A stretch of 24,774 bases of DNA from JAUZQZ01 sp964624255 (GTDB lineage Bacteria; Pseudomonadota; Zetaproteobacteria; Mariprofundales; Mariprofundaceae). The stretch spans positions 1-24,774 of the forward strand of contig CAZUWV010000018.1 in the NCBI GenBank assembly GCA_964624255.1, in the 5' to 3' direction. Positions 1 through 7,629 of this stretch are shown here, in pieces. The notes beneath the pieces were generated by a model. It did no database searches. It was not told where the DNA came from and saw only the letters and a list, made by a program, of their open reading frames with translations. The translations under genes and the position numbers were made by a program. The stretch's first letter is position 1. Each line of letters begins with the position of its first letter.

Positions 1-48
1 ACCTACGGCTTAGAAGGCCGTTGCTCTATCCTGTTGAGCTACAGGCGC
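1..48 (-). tRNA. tRNA-Arg (anticodon TCT), 3' part beyond the window edge
   Basis: Read on the minus strand, the sequence from 48 downwards gives a 7-nt acceptor strand GCGCCTG, then TA, a D-arm starting GCTC, and an anticodon arm whose loop reads CTTCTAA, so the anticodon is TCT (Arg, reading AGA/AGG). The variable loop, T-arm and CCA end lie outside the window. It sits 84 bases downstream of tRNA-Pro on the same strand, and the two may share a transcript. Confidence 0.9.
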
Positions 49-132
49 AAGCCTCAAGCCGCACTATCCATGAGCCGCACAGCTTGGAACATACGAACGT
101 ACTAAAATTCTGCGCGAAGGTTGCATAAAAAA

Positions 133-209
<77 letters not shown>

Positions 210-229
210 TCATGCAAAACCCTTCTGAA

Positions 230-390
230 GAGCCTCTTGCAAAACTCATGAGCGGCGATCGGCTTCCCCACTTCGGCTCATTTCCGAGCTTGAATTTCGC
301 TCCATGGAACCACCATGCAGCTCATTCAATCCCGAAAATGGTCTCAAAGTGGGATTGCCGCTCATCCACCCAGAGTTTTGCAAGAGGCTC
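230..390. repeat. MITE-like palindromic element, family A copy 1 (161 bp)
   Basis: The element is bounded by perfect 18-bp terminal inverted repeats, GAGCCTCTTGCAAAACTC at 230-247 and its reverse complement at 373-390. It is flanked by a 4-bp direct duplication TGAA (226-229 and 391-394), the target-site length known for IS5-like transposition. The interior is an imperfect inverted repeat (GAGCGGCGATCGGCTTCCCC on the left, a related GTGGGATTGCCGCTC on the right) around a centre containing CATGGAACCACCATG. It encodes no transposase. Related copies are at 5303-5577 and 18245-18309. It lies just upstream of tRNA-Pro. Confidence 0.85.
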
Positions 391-472
391 TGAATAATCC
401 ATATTCTTTTGCAGAAGGCGGCGGAACATAAGCTCCGATACCCAATCCGTCAATCATGAAAAGGTAACGCAG

Positions 473-943
473 CTAGTGAGCCTCATGCACATGGCCATGG
501 TCGATCTCCTCCTGATTCGCATTACGTACATCGACGACCTGAACCTCAAAATTTAGCCTCATCCCGGCCATGGGATGATTACCGTCCACCCTTACCGTAT
601 CACCATCCACAGCAATGATGGTTACCACTTCGATCCCTTCATCACTATCCGCCTGGAACTGCATACCCTCTTCAAGCTTCTCAATATCCCCGAACATCGC
701 CCGTTCCACCACCTTAGCCAGTTCCTCATCGCGCTCGCCGTAGCCATCCCTGGGCTCCACTGTAACGGATAGCGAATCACCCGCGGATTTACCTTCCAGA
801 GCGTTCTCAAGCCCCGGGATCATAAACCCGATACCATGGATGTAGGACAAAGGCTCCTGCCCCCTGGACGAGTCCAGCACTTCGCCGTCCTTATTCGTTA
901 ACGTGTAGTCAATGGCTACAACCATGTGTTTACCAATTTGCAT
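473..943 (-). CDS. slyD: SlyD-like FKBP-type peptidyl-prolyl cis-trans isomerase
   Basis: A 156-residue cytoplasmic prolyl isomerase and folding chaperone. The split FKBP domain starts at MQIGKHMVVAIDYTLTNKDG and contains the conserved YGERDEEL segment near residue 68. An insert-in-flap chaperone loop (about 70-125) follows and ends with NHPMAG, diagnostic for SlyD/FkpB-like proteins. The C-terminus is short and modestly histidine-rich (HGHVHEAH), unlike the long metal-binding tail of Escherichia coli SlyD, so nickel delivery is less certain than isomerase activity. An SD-like GAGG stands five bases before the ATG, and a good promoter lies upstream, so it is probably transcribed separately from the argS-to-NYN cluster. 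Confidence 0.93.
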   Translation of the reverse strand: MQIGKHMVVAIDYTLTNKDGEVLDSSRGQEPLSYIHGIGFMIPGLENALEGKSAGDSLSVTVEPRDGYGERDEELAKVVERAMFGDIEKLEEGMQFQADSDEGIEVVTIIAVDGDTVRVDGNHPMAGMRLNFEVQVVDVRNANQEEIDHGHVHEAH

Positions 944-978
944 TACAACCTCGCAGGACAGGACATATACCTGTTAAT

Positions 979-1007
979 TTTATACCTTCTTTCGGAAACA
1001 CTGACAC
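979..1007 (-). promoter_or_regulatory. Predicted sigma-70 promoter of slyD
   Basis: On the minus strand, GTGTCA (1007-1002) and TATAAA (984-979) are separated by exactly 17 bases. This places a start of transcription near 972 and a leader of about 30 nt before the slyD ATG. It is a pattern match only. Confidence 0.5.
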
Positions 1008-1094
1008 AAGCTCTGAAACTGGTCGAGAACCTTACGAGAATTAACCCAAATTTGCCCGTCACCTGCCCTCAACACCTCCCGCACCATCGCCGGG

Positions 1095-1844
1095 CTATTT
1101 CTTCTTCCTCTTATCGCGGACATAGGGCTGGGGGAAGTCTTCCCCTCTCATCTCAATTTCGAACAGGTCGCTTGCGACGACAAGATCGACGAGTTTCCTG
1201 TATCCATAATTTCTGGAGTCGAAAGATGCCTGATTGATGATATAACTTCCCACCCTTCCGAGCCCCGACCATCCATCATCATCTTCCGCATTCTCTACGG
1301 CACTCCTCAAGAGCATCACCAGTTTCGTGTCAGCCCTAAGTTCCGCCGTCGTTTTCTTCTGCTCATGCGTACTTCTGCCCAAAAACTTTTTTTCCCCGAT
1401 CTTATCATCGCCGGAACCAATCTGTTCCAGATAAAGGAATGTTGAACACGCATTGACGAAAGGTGAAGGTGTCTTCTTCTCTCCAAACCCAAGAACATCC
1501 TTACCTTCTGCGCGCACCCGCATCACCAGCGGCGTAAAATCACTGTCACTGGACATGATACAGAAACCATCCATTTTCTTCGAAAGAAGCAAATCCATTG
1601 CGTCAATGACCATAGCAATATCCGTCGAGTTCTTTCCCTTGGTATAATCAAACTGTTGTATGGGCTGAATCGCATGTTCGTGAAGCAGCTTCTCCCACCC
1701 TTTCAGCGTCGAACTTTTCCAATTGCCGTAAGCGCGACGAATGTTAACAACCCCGTGTTTTGCTATTTCCGCCAACACCACATCAATTTTGGACGCCGGC
1801 GAATTATCCGCATCAATCAACAGTGCATAGTTTTTCTTATTCAC
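1095..1844 (-). CDS. NYN-domain (PIN-like) protein with C-terminal LOTUS/OST-HTH-like domain
   Basis: A 249-residue protein of the NYN/DUF88 (LabA-like) group. The NYN fold spans about residues 5-145, with the expected acidic metal-site residues in LIDADN (D11, D13), STDIAMVIDAMD (D75, D81) and SSDSDF (D100, D102). Known members are nucleases acting on RNA. Residues about 170-240 (SGLGRVGSYI through DLFEIE) resemble an OST-HTH/LOTUS domain, which binds RNA in other proteins. The start is GTG at 1844, inside the end of the amgK-like gene (8-nt overlap), with GGAGG before it, which implies translational coupling. Family-level assignment is secure; the substrate is unknown. Confidence 0.87.
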   Translation of the reverse strand: MNKKNYALLIDADNSPASKIDVVLAEIAKHGVVNIRRAYGNWKSSTLKGWEKLLHEHAIQPIQQFDYTKGKNSTDIAMVIDAMDLLLSKKMDGFCIMSSDSDFTPLVMRVRAEGKDVLGFGEKKTPSPFVNACSTFLYLEQIGSGDDKIGEKKFLGRSTHEQKKTTAELRADTKLVMLLRSAVENAEDDDGWSGLGRVGSYIINQASFDSRNYGYRKLVDLVVASDLFEIEMRGEDFPQPYVRDKRKKK

Positions 1845-2859
1845 CTTTCCTCCCAGCCATCAATAATACGGGCTCCCTGCGCAGAAGATAAAATTCCCCC
1901 GCTTTCATTCCCAACGCATCAAGCTCTTCCTCTATATGCTTGCGCGTAAGAGGAATTTCATCCAGAAACCGGCGTTTTCCATCGCGATACGCCAGGCGCG
2001 CGAATATGCCAACCGCTTTGATATGACGCTGCAGTGCGGTAAGCCGTAGCGCCCGATGCCATACATTGAAATCCGTAAAAAACGAGCGTAAATGATGAGG
2101 TAACAATCCAAAAAAATGCAGGCTCCACCTCCGGCGCAGCTCTTCCGGATAATCCTGATAGCAATCATACAACAATGAAGCTGCATCATAGGTCACGGGA
2201 CCCATAACCGCATCCTGAAAGTCAATCACACCCAAAGGCAAAACACCCCCCGGCAGCATCAAATTGCGGCTATGATAATCCAAGTGTACGGGAACACGTG
2301 GCAGTGCGGCAATGATTTTAGACATGGAATCCATCGCATTGTGGAATGTCCATCGTTCTTCCTCTGACGGCTCGTGGGCTGCCACATGCGGTAAATACCA
2401 GTCCAGATAGAGATCGCATTCGACGCGCATTCGCATTTCGTCGAACACAGCAAGCCCGAAAGTGGGCGCGCGAGATTGCAAACGTCGAAGCTGCCGGAAC
2501 GCATCTTCCAGCAGGGTCGAAGGGTCAGAATGATCTTCCAAGTATGCAGCCCACGTTACATCGCCAAAATCTTCCAGCAGTAAAAATCCTCGCGACCTAT
2601 CCTCCGCCACCAGGTGCGGTACGCGCACCCCCGCCCCCTCAAGCCAGCGGCGAATATCCAGAAAAGGCATCACATCCTCTTTCTCGGGCAGTACATCCAT
2701 CAGCACAAAGGTTTTTTCCTGATCACTGACCCTGAAATACCGGCGGAAGGAGCCATCGCCGGCAAGAGGGGTCATGATACAATCACGGCGTAAAACCCCG
2801 TTAACCCAGTGGTGCGCATCCATGCTCCTGAAATCCGGAGGTCGCCTCTCAGGCTGCAT
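1837..2859 (-). CDS. amgK: AmgK-like cell-wall amino-sugar kinase (aminoglycoside phosphotransferase fold)
   Basis: A 340-residue cytoplasmic kinase. The N-lobe contains PLAGDGSFRRYFRV (nucleotide loop, about 31-44) and VLMDV with the ATP-anchoring region. The catalytic loop is HLDYHSRNLML (H192, D194, N199), and the metal-binding segment is GVIDFQDAVMGPVTYDAASL (D213). The pattern fits AmgK, which phosphorylates N-acetylmuramic acid and GlcNAc at the anomeric position for peptidoglycan recycling. The usual partner MurU is not next to it; the downstream gene encodes a NYN protein. It starts 5 bases after the SPOR gene and has no strong SD, so coupling within the argS operon is likely. A different small-molecule kinase activity cannot be excluded. 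Confidence 0.8.
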   Translation of the reverse strand: MQPERRPPDFRSMDAHHWVNGVLRRDCIMTPLAGDGSFRRYFRVSDQEKTFVLMDVLPEKEDVMPFLDIRRWLEGAGVRVPHLVAEDRSRGFLLLEDFGDVTWAAYLEDHSDPSTLLEDAFRQLRRLQSRAPTFGLAVFDEMRMRVECDLYLDWYLPHVAAHEPSEEERWTFHNAMDSMSKIIAALPRVPVHLDYHSRNLMLPGGVLPLGVIDFQDAVMGPVTYDAASLLYDCYQDYPEELRRRWSLHFFGLLPHHLRSFFTDFNVWHRALRLTALQRHIKAVGIFARLAYRDGKRRFLDEIPLTRKHIEEELDALGMKAGEFYLLRREPVLLMAGRKGE

Positions 2860-2864
2860 GATGG

Positions 2865-3533
2865 CTAATCATGTAGCAGCAGACCCGTGATATGCATCGT
2901 TGTCTGCACCCGTAATCTGGCTTGCCCGGCCATGCGCCTGTTGGCGTAAGGCCCTGTATAAACCCGGAACCATAAACCCATACCCGGCACCACAGTTTTC
3001 TCGACAACAGCTCGAAGACCCTGCTGCTTGAATTGTTTTTTGAGATTATCCGCGTCCGCCTTGCGATGGTATGATCCAACTTGGAGCCTGAATGCTCCAC
3101 CGGGTACGGGCTGCGTTCTCCGGTGAGCCGGCCCGTGCCGGATAATATCTGCCGCTACCCCTTCATGGCCTAGACTGTTTTGTGACGTACCCAAAGGTGC
3201 CGGTGCCACTTTCTGGTTGGGTAACGTATTGTAAAAAGTTAGATCTCCAACCTGCGTCTCCATCCGGGCAAGCCGATGCTTTTGCCCACCATCCTTTTTT
3301 TTCAGTATATCAAGTTCATGACGTTGCGTCTCAATGCGCTGTAGCAGGCGTTTCTTCCCCGCATACTCCGCCTTTTCCATCCCCTGTTTCTCTCCCAATA
3401 CGATGCCACCGATAAAGCTAAGGCCTACAACGGCCAACATACCCGCAACCACGAATATACTTCGCATATTCCTCATTCCATGGCCCTCCGCCCCCGGTGC
3501 TTGCACCCTGGCAAAATCCTTGCGCGCTATCAC
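2865..3533 (-). CDS. SPOR-domain inner-membrane protein
   Basis: A 222-residue bitopic protein. After a short basic N-terminus, one membrane helix spans about residues 25-47 (IFVVAGMLAVVGLSFIGGIV). A charged, probably coiled-coil stretch follows (48-95), then a Pro/Gly-rich linker, and a SPOR domain at about 145-222 (FRLQVGSYHRKADADNLKKQ to the end). SPOR domains bind denuded glycan strands of septal peptidoglycan, so a role in division or the envelope is likely, as in FtsN/DedD-type proteins. The start is GTG, overlapping the argS stop in GTGA. An ArgS-SPOR gene order is common in gammaproteobacteria. Confidence 0.87.
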   Translation of the reverse strand: MIARKDFARVQAPGAEGHGMRNMRSIFVVAGMLAVVGLSFIGGIVLGEKQGMEKAEYAGKKRLLQRIETQRHELDILKKKDGGQKHRLARMETQVGDLTFYNTLPNQKVAPAPLGTSQNSLGHEGVAADIIRHGPAHRRTQPVPGGAFRLQVGSYHRKADADNLKKQFKQQGLRAVVEKTVVPGMGLWFRVYTGPYANRRMAGQARLRVQTTMHITGLLLHD

Positions 3534-5236
3534 ATCACCTCAGGTGCGGAAACACCTAATAACATCAACCCGTTCATCAATACCTGCTGCACCGCACGCA
3601 CCAGCAGCAACCTGGCTTGTACCAATCCGGCATCCTCTACAATGACGCGATGTTTATGGTAATATCGATGTAAAATCGCCGCCAAACGCATTAAATAAAC
3701 GGCTACGCGGTACGGTTCCAGACGCTTGGCCGCAACGTCCAGAACATCGGGGTAAGCCAGAAGCTGCCTGATCAATGAGGTTTCCTCTTCCGTCACGAGC
3801 AATGACACGTCCACCCTCTCCGGTTCAAACCTGCGCACGCCCTCCTCAGCTGCCTTACGCAGAATGGCGCACACGCGGGCATGTGCATATTGCACATAAT
3901 AAACCGGGTTCTCGTCATTCCTTTGCTTGGCCGTTTCCAAATCAAAGTCGAGCTGGCTTTCAGCGCGCCGGGTAAGAAAATTGAAGCGTACGGCATCCCT
4001 ACCCACTTCATCCACCACTTCGCGCAATGTCACAAAGGTTCCGGCCCGCTTGGACATGCGTACAGGCTTGCCGTCACGGGTCAAATTAACCATCTGTACA
4101 AGTACCACCTGCGGCTGATGTTTCTCACCCGTCAGCGCCTGCATGGCCGCCTGTACGCGGGTAACGTAACCGCCATGATCCGCACCCCACACATCCACCA
4201 ACTGATCGAATCTCCGCTCATGCTTATCCATGTGATAGGCGATATCAGCGGCAAAATAGGTGGGTGTTCCATCCTTTTTCGCCAATGGGCGATCTACATC
4301 ATCGCCAAATTTCGTCGTCCGGAACAGCCATTGCTCCACCGGCTGATAATTTTCGACCTGCTTACCTTTGGGAGGAGGAAGCGTTCCCATATAAATTAAA
4401 CCATCCGCCCTTAATTGTTCAAGCAGGCCGGATACCTTCCCGGACTGATGTAGATCTTTCTCCGAGAAATATTCATCAAATGTAATGCCGATGGCCTGTA
4501 AATCATTGCGGATCATGATCATCATTGCCTTGACGGCCTCGCAACCAAGCCACATGTGACGCTCTTCCCTCCGCATGGCCCGGAGTTCCGTGAAGCAGCG
4601 CCGCCCTAAAATGGTTTTGGCCGCATCCACGACATATTCACCCGGATAACACACATCCGGCATGTCAATGCGTTCGCCCTGCAATTCACGCATACGCAAC
4701 CAAACCGAATCAGCCAAAATGCCAATTTGATTGCCCGCATCATTGATATAATATTCCCGGCACACAAACACGCCGCGCGCCTGCATGACACTGGCCAGCG
4801 CATCGCCTACGACCGCGCCACGTCCATGTCCGACATGCATCGGTCCGGTCGGATTAGCCGATACGAATTCGACACAGGCGCGTGGTGCATGCGCACCCGC
4901 CGCAACGCAGCCATAATGAACGCCTTGTGCCACAATTTCCGTCAGAATGGAGGCCTCTGATGCCTGTTGCAGATAAATATTGATAAAGCCAGGACCGGCG
5001 ATCTCCGTTTTGACCACACATAGCGGCCATTGCACCCGTTCGAGCAAACGTTGCGCAGCCTCATGAGGTTTCATACCAAGGCGTCCGGCCAGTGACATAG
5101 CCACATTGGCGGCATAATCTCCGTGATCCTTTGTTCTGGGGCGGGTTAGCGCAACCCGCACGCCATGTTTTTCGCCATGTTCCGACAACAGAGTTTCCGC
5201 AGCCAGTTGCAGCGATGCTTCAAGTTCGCGTTTCAC
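3530..5236 (-). CDS. argS: Arginyl-tRNA synthetase
   Basis: A 568-residue class I synthetase that charges tRNA-Arg in the cytoplasm. The N-terminal Arg-S additional domain (about 1-90) leads into the HIGH-type signature in SANPTGPMHVGHGRGAVVGD. The KMSK-like loop reads KPVRMSKRAGT, and the C-terminal anticodon-binding domain ends with a typical helical DALR region (RYYHKHRVI...LLGVSAPEVM). I place the start at GTG 5236, four bases after GGAGG. The open frame continues 36 codons upstream, but the most distal part of that extension is encoded by the family A repeat and matches no ArgS N-terminus. It heads the argS-SPOR-amgK-NYN cluster. Confidence 0.96.
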   Translation of the reverse strand: MKRELEASLQLAAETLLSEHGEKHGVRVALTRPRTKDHGDYAANVAMSLAGRLGMKPHEAAQRLLERVQWPLCVVKTEIAGPGFINIYLQQASEASILTEIVAQGVHYGCVAAGAHAPRACVEFVSANPTGPMHVGHGRGAVVGDALASVMQARGVFVCREYYINDAGNQIGILADSVWLRMRELQGERIDMPDVCYPGEYVVDAAKTILGRRCFTELRAMRREERHMWLGCEAVKAMMIMIRNDLQAIGITFDEYFSEKDLHQSGKVSGLLEQLRADGLIYMGTLPPPKGKQVENYQPVEQWLFRTTKFGDDVDRPLAKKDGTPTYFAADIAYHMDKHERRFDQLVDVWGADHGGYVTRVQAAMQALTGEKHQPQVVLVQMVNLTRDGKPVRMSKRAGTFVTLREVVDEVGRDAVRFNFLTRRAESQLDFDLETAKQRNDENPVYYVQYAHARVCAILRKAAEEGVRRFEPERVDVSLLVTEEETSLIRQLLAYPDVLDVAAKRLEPYRVAVYLMRLAAILHRYYHKHRVIVEDAGLVQARLLLVRAVQQVLMNGLMLLGVSAPEVM

Positions 5237-5302
5237 ACTTCCTCCATGATGGATGTACCCTACACATCGAACGTCCCCTGAAAAACAAAAGGACAGGGTA
5301 AT

Positions 5303-5577
5303 GAGCCTCTTGCAAAACCCGTGAGCGGCGATCGGCTTCCCCACGTTGGCCCATTGGATTCGGACCGTTAGCCCTCAAGGCTTGCGTCCCACCCTTATGA
5401 GCATCCAAACGGCCTGCGGCCTTTTTGTCCGAGCTGGACTTTCGGTTCATGGAACCACCATGTAAATAAACACCAAACATACAACCCTACCACACGGCGG
5501 GACAGCGTCGTTTGCTTCCCGAAAATGGACCCAAAGTAGGATTGCCGCGCATCCACCCAGAGTTTTGCAAGAGACTC
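5303..5577. repeat. MITE-like palindromic element, family A copy 2 (275 bp)
   Basis: The terminal inverted repeats GAGCCTCTTGCAAAACCC (5303-5320) and, inverted, 5560-5577 match at 16 of 18 positions. The left 42 bp and the right 45 bp are nearly identical to copy 1, and the centre shares CATGGAACCACCATG. Compared with copy 1 it carries extra internal sequence, so one is a deletion or insertion derivative of the other. No clear target duplication is visible. An 86-codon minus-strand ORF runs through it (5220-5480) but has no recognisable domain. The left end lies 66 bp upstream of the argS start. Confidence 0.82.
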
Positions 5578-5582
5578 TCTAA

Positions 5583-5742
5583 CCTGTATTATTCATGAAT
5601 TCTACCGTGCCCTTGCTTGTTCCTTTGTTCGCACCGAATCCCTCGTCGGTCGTCCGTATGCATGGCTACGGCCTCCTTCCTTGGAATCCGTTGCGAACAA
5701 AGGCCCGGCGCAATCATCGCGGCGATTCATGAATAATGCAGG
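5583..5742. repeat. Nested palindromic element B (160 bp)
   Basis: The outer arms CCTGTATTATTCATGAAT (5583-5600) and 5725-5742 are inverted repeats with one mismatch in 18. The inner arms, at 5622-5641 and 5683-5703 (CCTTTGTTCGCA-type), are also inverted. The centre, around 5654-5671, is a third short inverted pair (CCGTA/TACGG). It contains no gene. It starts 5 bp after family A copy 2 and ends 17 bp short of the leuA stop. On transcription it would fold into one long interrupted hairpin, so it could stop or stabilise leuA mRNA. Confidence 0.7.
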
Positions 5743-5759
5743 TTAATGAGAAATTCGGA

Positions 5760-7301
5760 TTAAACGCCCGAATACTGGGCATGTATCTTTCTGGCGTGCA
5801 TATCCGGTAACTTGTTCAATGCAGCAATCAATGCCTTGGCAGAAGCAACGACAATATCCGTATCCTTACCCTGGCCATTCACAATATATCCTGCATTCTG
5901 CAAACGAACGGTCACCTCACCCTGAGCATCAGTGCCGGCGGTAATGGCATTTACCGCGTAGAGCAACAGCTTGCCATTCGGTTCAACCAGCGAATTAATC
6001 GCCTTGAAAGCGGCATCCACCGGACCATCCCCCTCACCAGTGGCCTTGTGCAATTTTCCCTCAATCTCCAGCTCAATGGCGGCGACAGGTGCATCCCTAG
6101 TGCCGGATGCAACATGCAGGCTGGACAACTTGATACGTTCAGGTTCGACTTCTTCAACATGCTCCAGAATGGACATCAGATCCTCGTCGAACACCTCTTT
6201 CTTCTTGTCCGCCAAAGCCTTGAATCGCCTAAAAATGGCATTAAGCGCATCCCTATCCACGTCCACACCCAATTCATCATAACGTGATTTAAGCGCCGCG
6301 CGCCCCGAATGTTTTCCCAGGACCATACGGTTAGTCACCCAGCCGACCGATTCCGGCGTCATAATCTCATAGGTCTTATGGTGCTTCAGCATACCATCCT
6401 GATGGATCCCGGCCTCGTGCGCGAAGGCATTGGCCCCGACGATAGCCTTATTCGGCTGCACCGGCATGCCAGTGATTTGGCTGACCAGTTTCGATGTCGG
6501 CACAATCTTCGTTGTATCAATGCCCGTCTCAATGTCGTAGAGGTCCGAACGCGTACGGAGAATCATCACGACCTCTTCCAGCGATGCATTGCCAGCCCTC
6601 TCGCCCAACCCGTTGATGGTACATTCGACCTGCCTTGCACCATTTTCCACAGCCGCCAGTGAATTGGCGACGGACAGCCCCAGATCGTTGTGACAATGCA
6701 CGGAAAAAATTGCCTGGTCGGAATTTGGAACCCGTTCACGCAATTCGCGGATACGTCCACCGAATTCTCGCGGCGTCATATAGCCCACCGTATCCGGAAT
6801 ATTGATAACCCGCGCTCCGGCGGCAATGGTCGATTCGACGATACGGCACAGAAAATCCATGTCAGTACGTCCGGCATCCTCAGCCGAAAACTCAACCTCG
6901 GGGACCAGTGATCTTGCCTGTTTGACTGACGCAACCGCCATATCCAGCACTTCGTCCGGTTTCATACGCAATTTCGCCTCCATATGGATGGGGCTGGTGG
7001 CAACAAAGGTATGAATACGTGCCTTTTCCGCTGGTCGTACTGCTTCGGCAGCGCGCTCAATGTCTTTTGGGTGCGCACGGGCTAACCCGGCGATGGTTGG
7101 CCCGTGAATTTCCGAGGCAATACGATACACGGCTTCGAAATCACCTGGTGAAGCAACCGGAAAGCCCGCCTCGATAATATCCACACCCAACACCGCGAGA
7201 CTGCGTGCCACGCGCAGCTTTTCCTCCAGGTTCATGGAACATCCAGGCGACTGCTCTCCATCGCGCAGGGTAGTATCAAAAATGTATAAACGGTCAGACA
7301 T
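5760..7301 (-). CDS. leuA: 2-isopropylmalate synthase
   Basis: A 513-residue first committed enzyme of leucine synthesis, condensing acetyl-CoA with 2-oxoisovalerate. The catalytic TIM-barrel begins with FDTTLRDGEQSPGCSM (residues 8-23; R13, D14 and E16 in the active site). It includes the metal ligands of SVHCHNDLG (about 200-208) and the signature NGLGERAGNASLEEV. HEAGIHQDGMLKH and GKHSGRAAL are also typical. The C-terminal leucine-sensing LeuA dimer domain occupies about 395-505, so feedback inhibition is expected. The length equals the family norm. AAGGGG lies 7 bases before the ATG. The 353-bp leader carries an apparent leucine attenuator, and psd-pssA lie upstream. Confidence 0.97.
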   Translation of the reverse strand: MSDRLYIFDTTLRDGEQSPGCSMNLEEKLRVARSLAVLGVDIIEAGFPVASPGDFEAVYRIASEIHGPTIAGLARAHPKDIERAAEAVRPAEKARIHTFVATSPIHMEAKLRMKPDEVLDMAVASVKQARSLVPEVEFSAEDAGRTDMDFLCRIVESTIAAGARVINIPDTVGYMTPREFGGRIRELRERVPNSDQAIFSVHCHNDLGLSVANSLAAVENGARQVECTINGLGERAGNASLEEVVMILRTRSDLYDIETGIDTTKIVPTSKLVSQITGMPVQPNKAIVGANAFAHEAGIHQDGMLKHHKTYEIMTPESVGWVTNRMVLGKHSGRAALKSRYDELGVDVDRDALNAIFRRFKALADKKKEVFDEDLMSILEHVEEVEPERIKLSSLHVASGTRDAPVAAIELEIEGKLHKATGEGDGPVDAAFKAINSLVEPNGKLLLYAVNAITAGTDAQGEVTVRLQNAGYIVNGQGKDTDIVVASAKALIAALNKLPDMHARKIHAQYSGV

Positions 7302-7322
7302 AATAAAGCCCCTTATCTTTCG

Positions 7323-7363
7323 GGACCAGGAGGCTGTCGAACTTCCAACAAACCTCCTGGTCC
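7323..7363 (-). promoter_or_regulatory. Stem-loop in the leuA leader, 21 bases before the start codon
   Basis: A perfect 11-bp stem (GGACCAGGAGG with CCTCCTGGTCC) closes a 19-nt loop. On the leuA mRNA the 5' arm contains AGGAGG but no start codon follows it at a useful distance. The SD actually used (AAGGGG, 7314-7309) lies just beyond the hairpin. No U-tract follows, so it is not an intrinsic terminator. It may influence leuA translation or mRNA stability. Confidence 0.55.
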
Positions 7364-7474
7364 GTATTACTCATAAATACCGCCATACCCTTGTCCGCCC
7401 CTTCCTTCGTTACGGCCCCCCAGCTTCGGCGAGCCTTCGACGAAATCGCAGCTCACACCGCAATTTCCAGACCG

Positions 7475-7514
7475 TAAAATAACACAGGCCGCAGGGATAA
7501 GCTGCGGCCTGTGT
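7475..7514 (-). terminator. Intrinsic terminator in the leuA leader (attenuator helix 3:4)
   Basis: On the minus strand a perfect 13-bp stem, ACACAGGCCGCAG / CTGCGGCCTGTGT, encloses the 7-nt loop CTTATCC and is followed by TTATTTTA. Nine bases of its 5' arm (AGGCCGCAG) can instead pair with CTGTGGCCT at 7563-7555. That stretch nearly copies the 3' arm and lies inside the leader peptide, giving the alternative antiterminator. Confidence 0.75.
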
Positions 7515-7542
7515 CGATAATACATGAGGAAAACTCCCCGGA

Positions 7543-7623
7543 TTAATACCTCATAGGCCACAGTCTGCACTGGTATGATAGTAGCAAGCCATTGCCGAAA
7601 AGCGCGGATGAAGTGTAAAACAT
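7543..7623 (-). CDS. leuL: Candidate leu leader peptide (26 aa, three consecutive Leu)
   Basis: The ATG at 7623 opens a 26-codon frame whose middle reads GNGLLLSY. Codons 13-15 are TTG CTA CTA, and Leu also occurs at 8 and 21. Codons 21-23 are exactly the antiterminator segment CTGTGGCCT. A ribosome stalled at Leu 13-15 would leave that segment free, whereas one finishing at the TAA (7545-7543) would cover it and let the terminator form. This is the geometry of enterobacterial leu attenuation. The weak point is the absence of a Shine-Dalgarno sequence; the predicted start of transcription falls at about the ATG itself, so initiation may be leaderless. Confidence 0.55.
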   Translation of the reverse strand: MFYTSSALFGNGLLLSYQCRLWPMRY

Positions 7624-7629
7624 GGGCAG

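Noticed and set aside
5237..5344. 36-codon N-terminal extension of the argS frame
   Set aside because: The distal part is translated repeat DNA, it matches no ArgS N-terminus, and GTG 5236 has GGAGG upstream.
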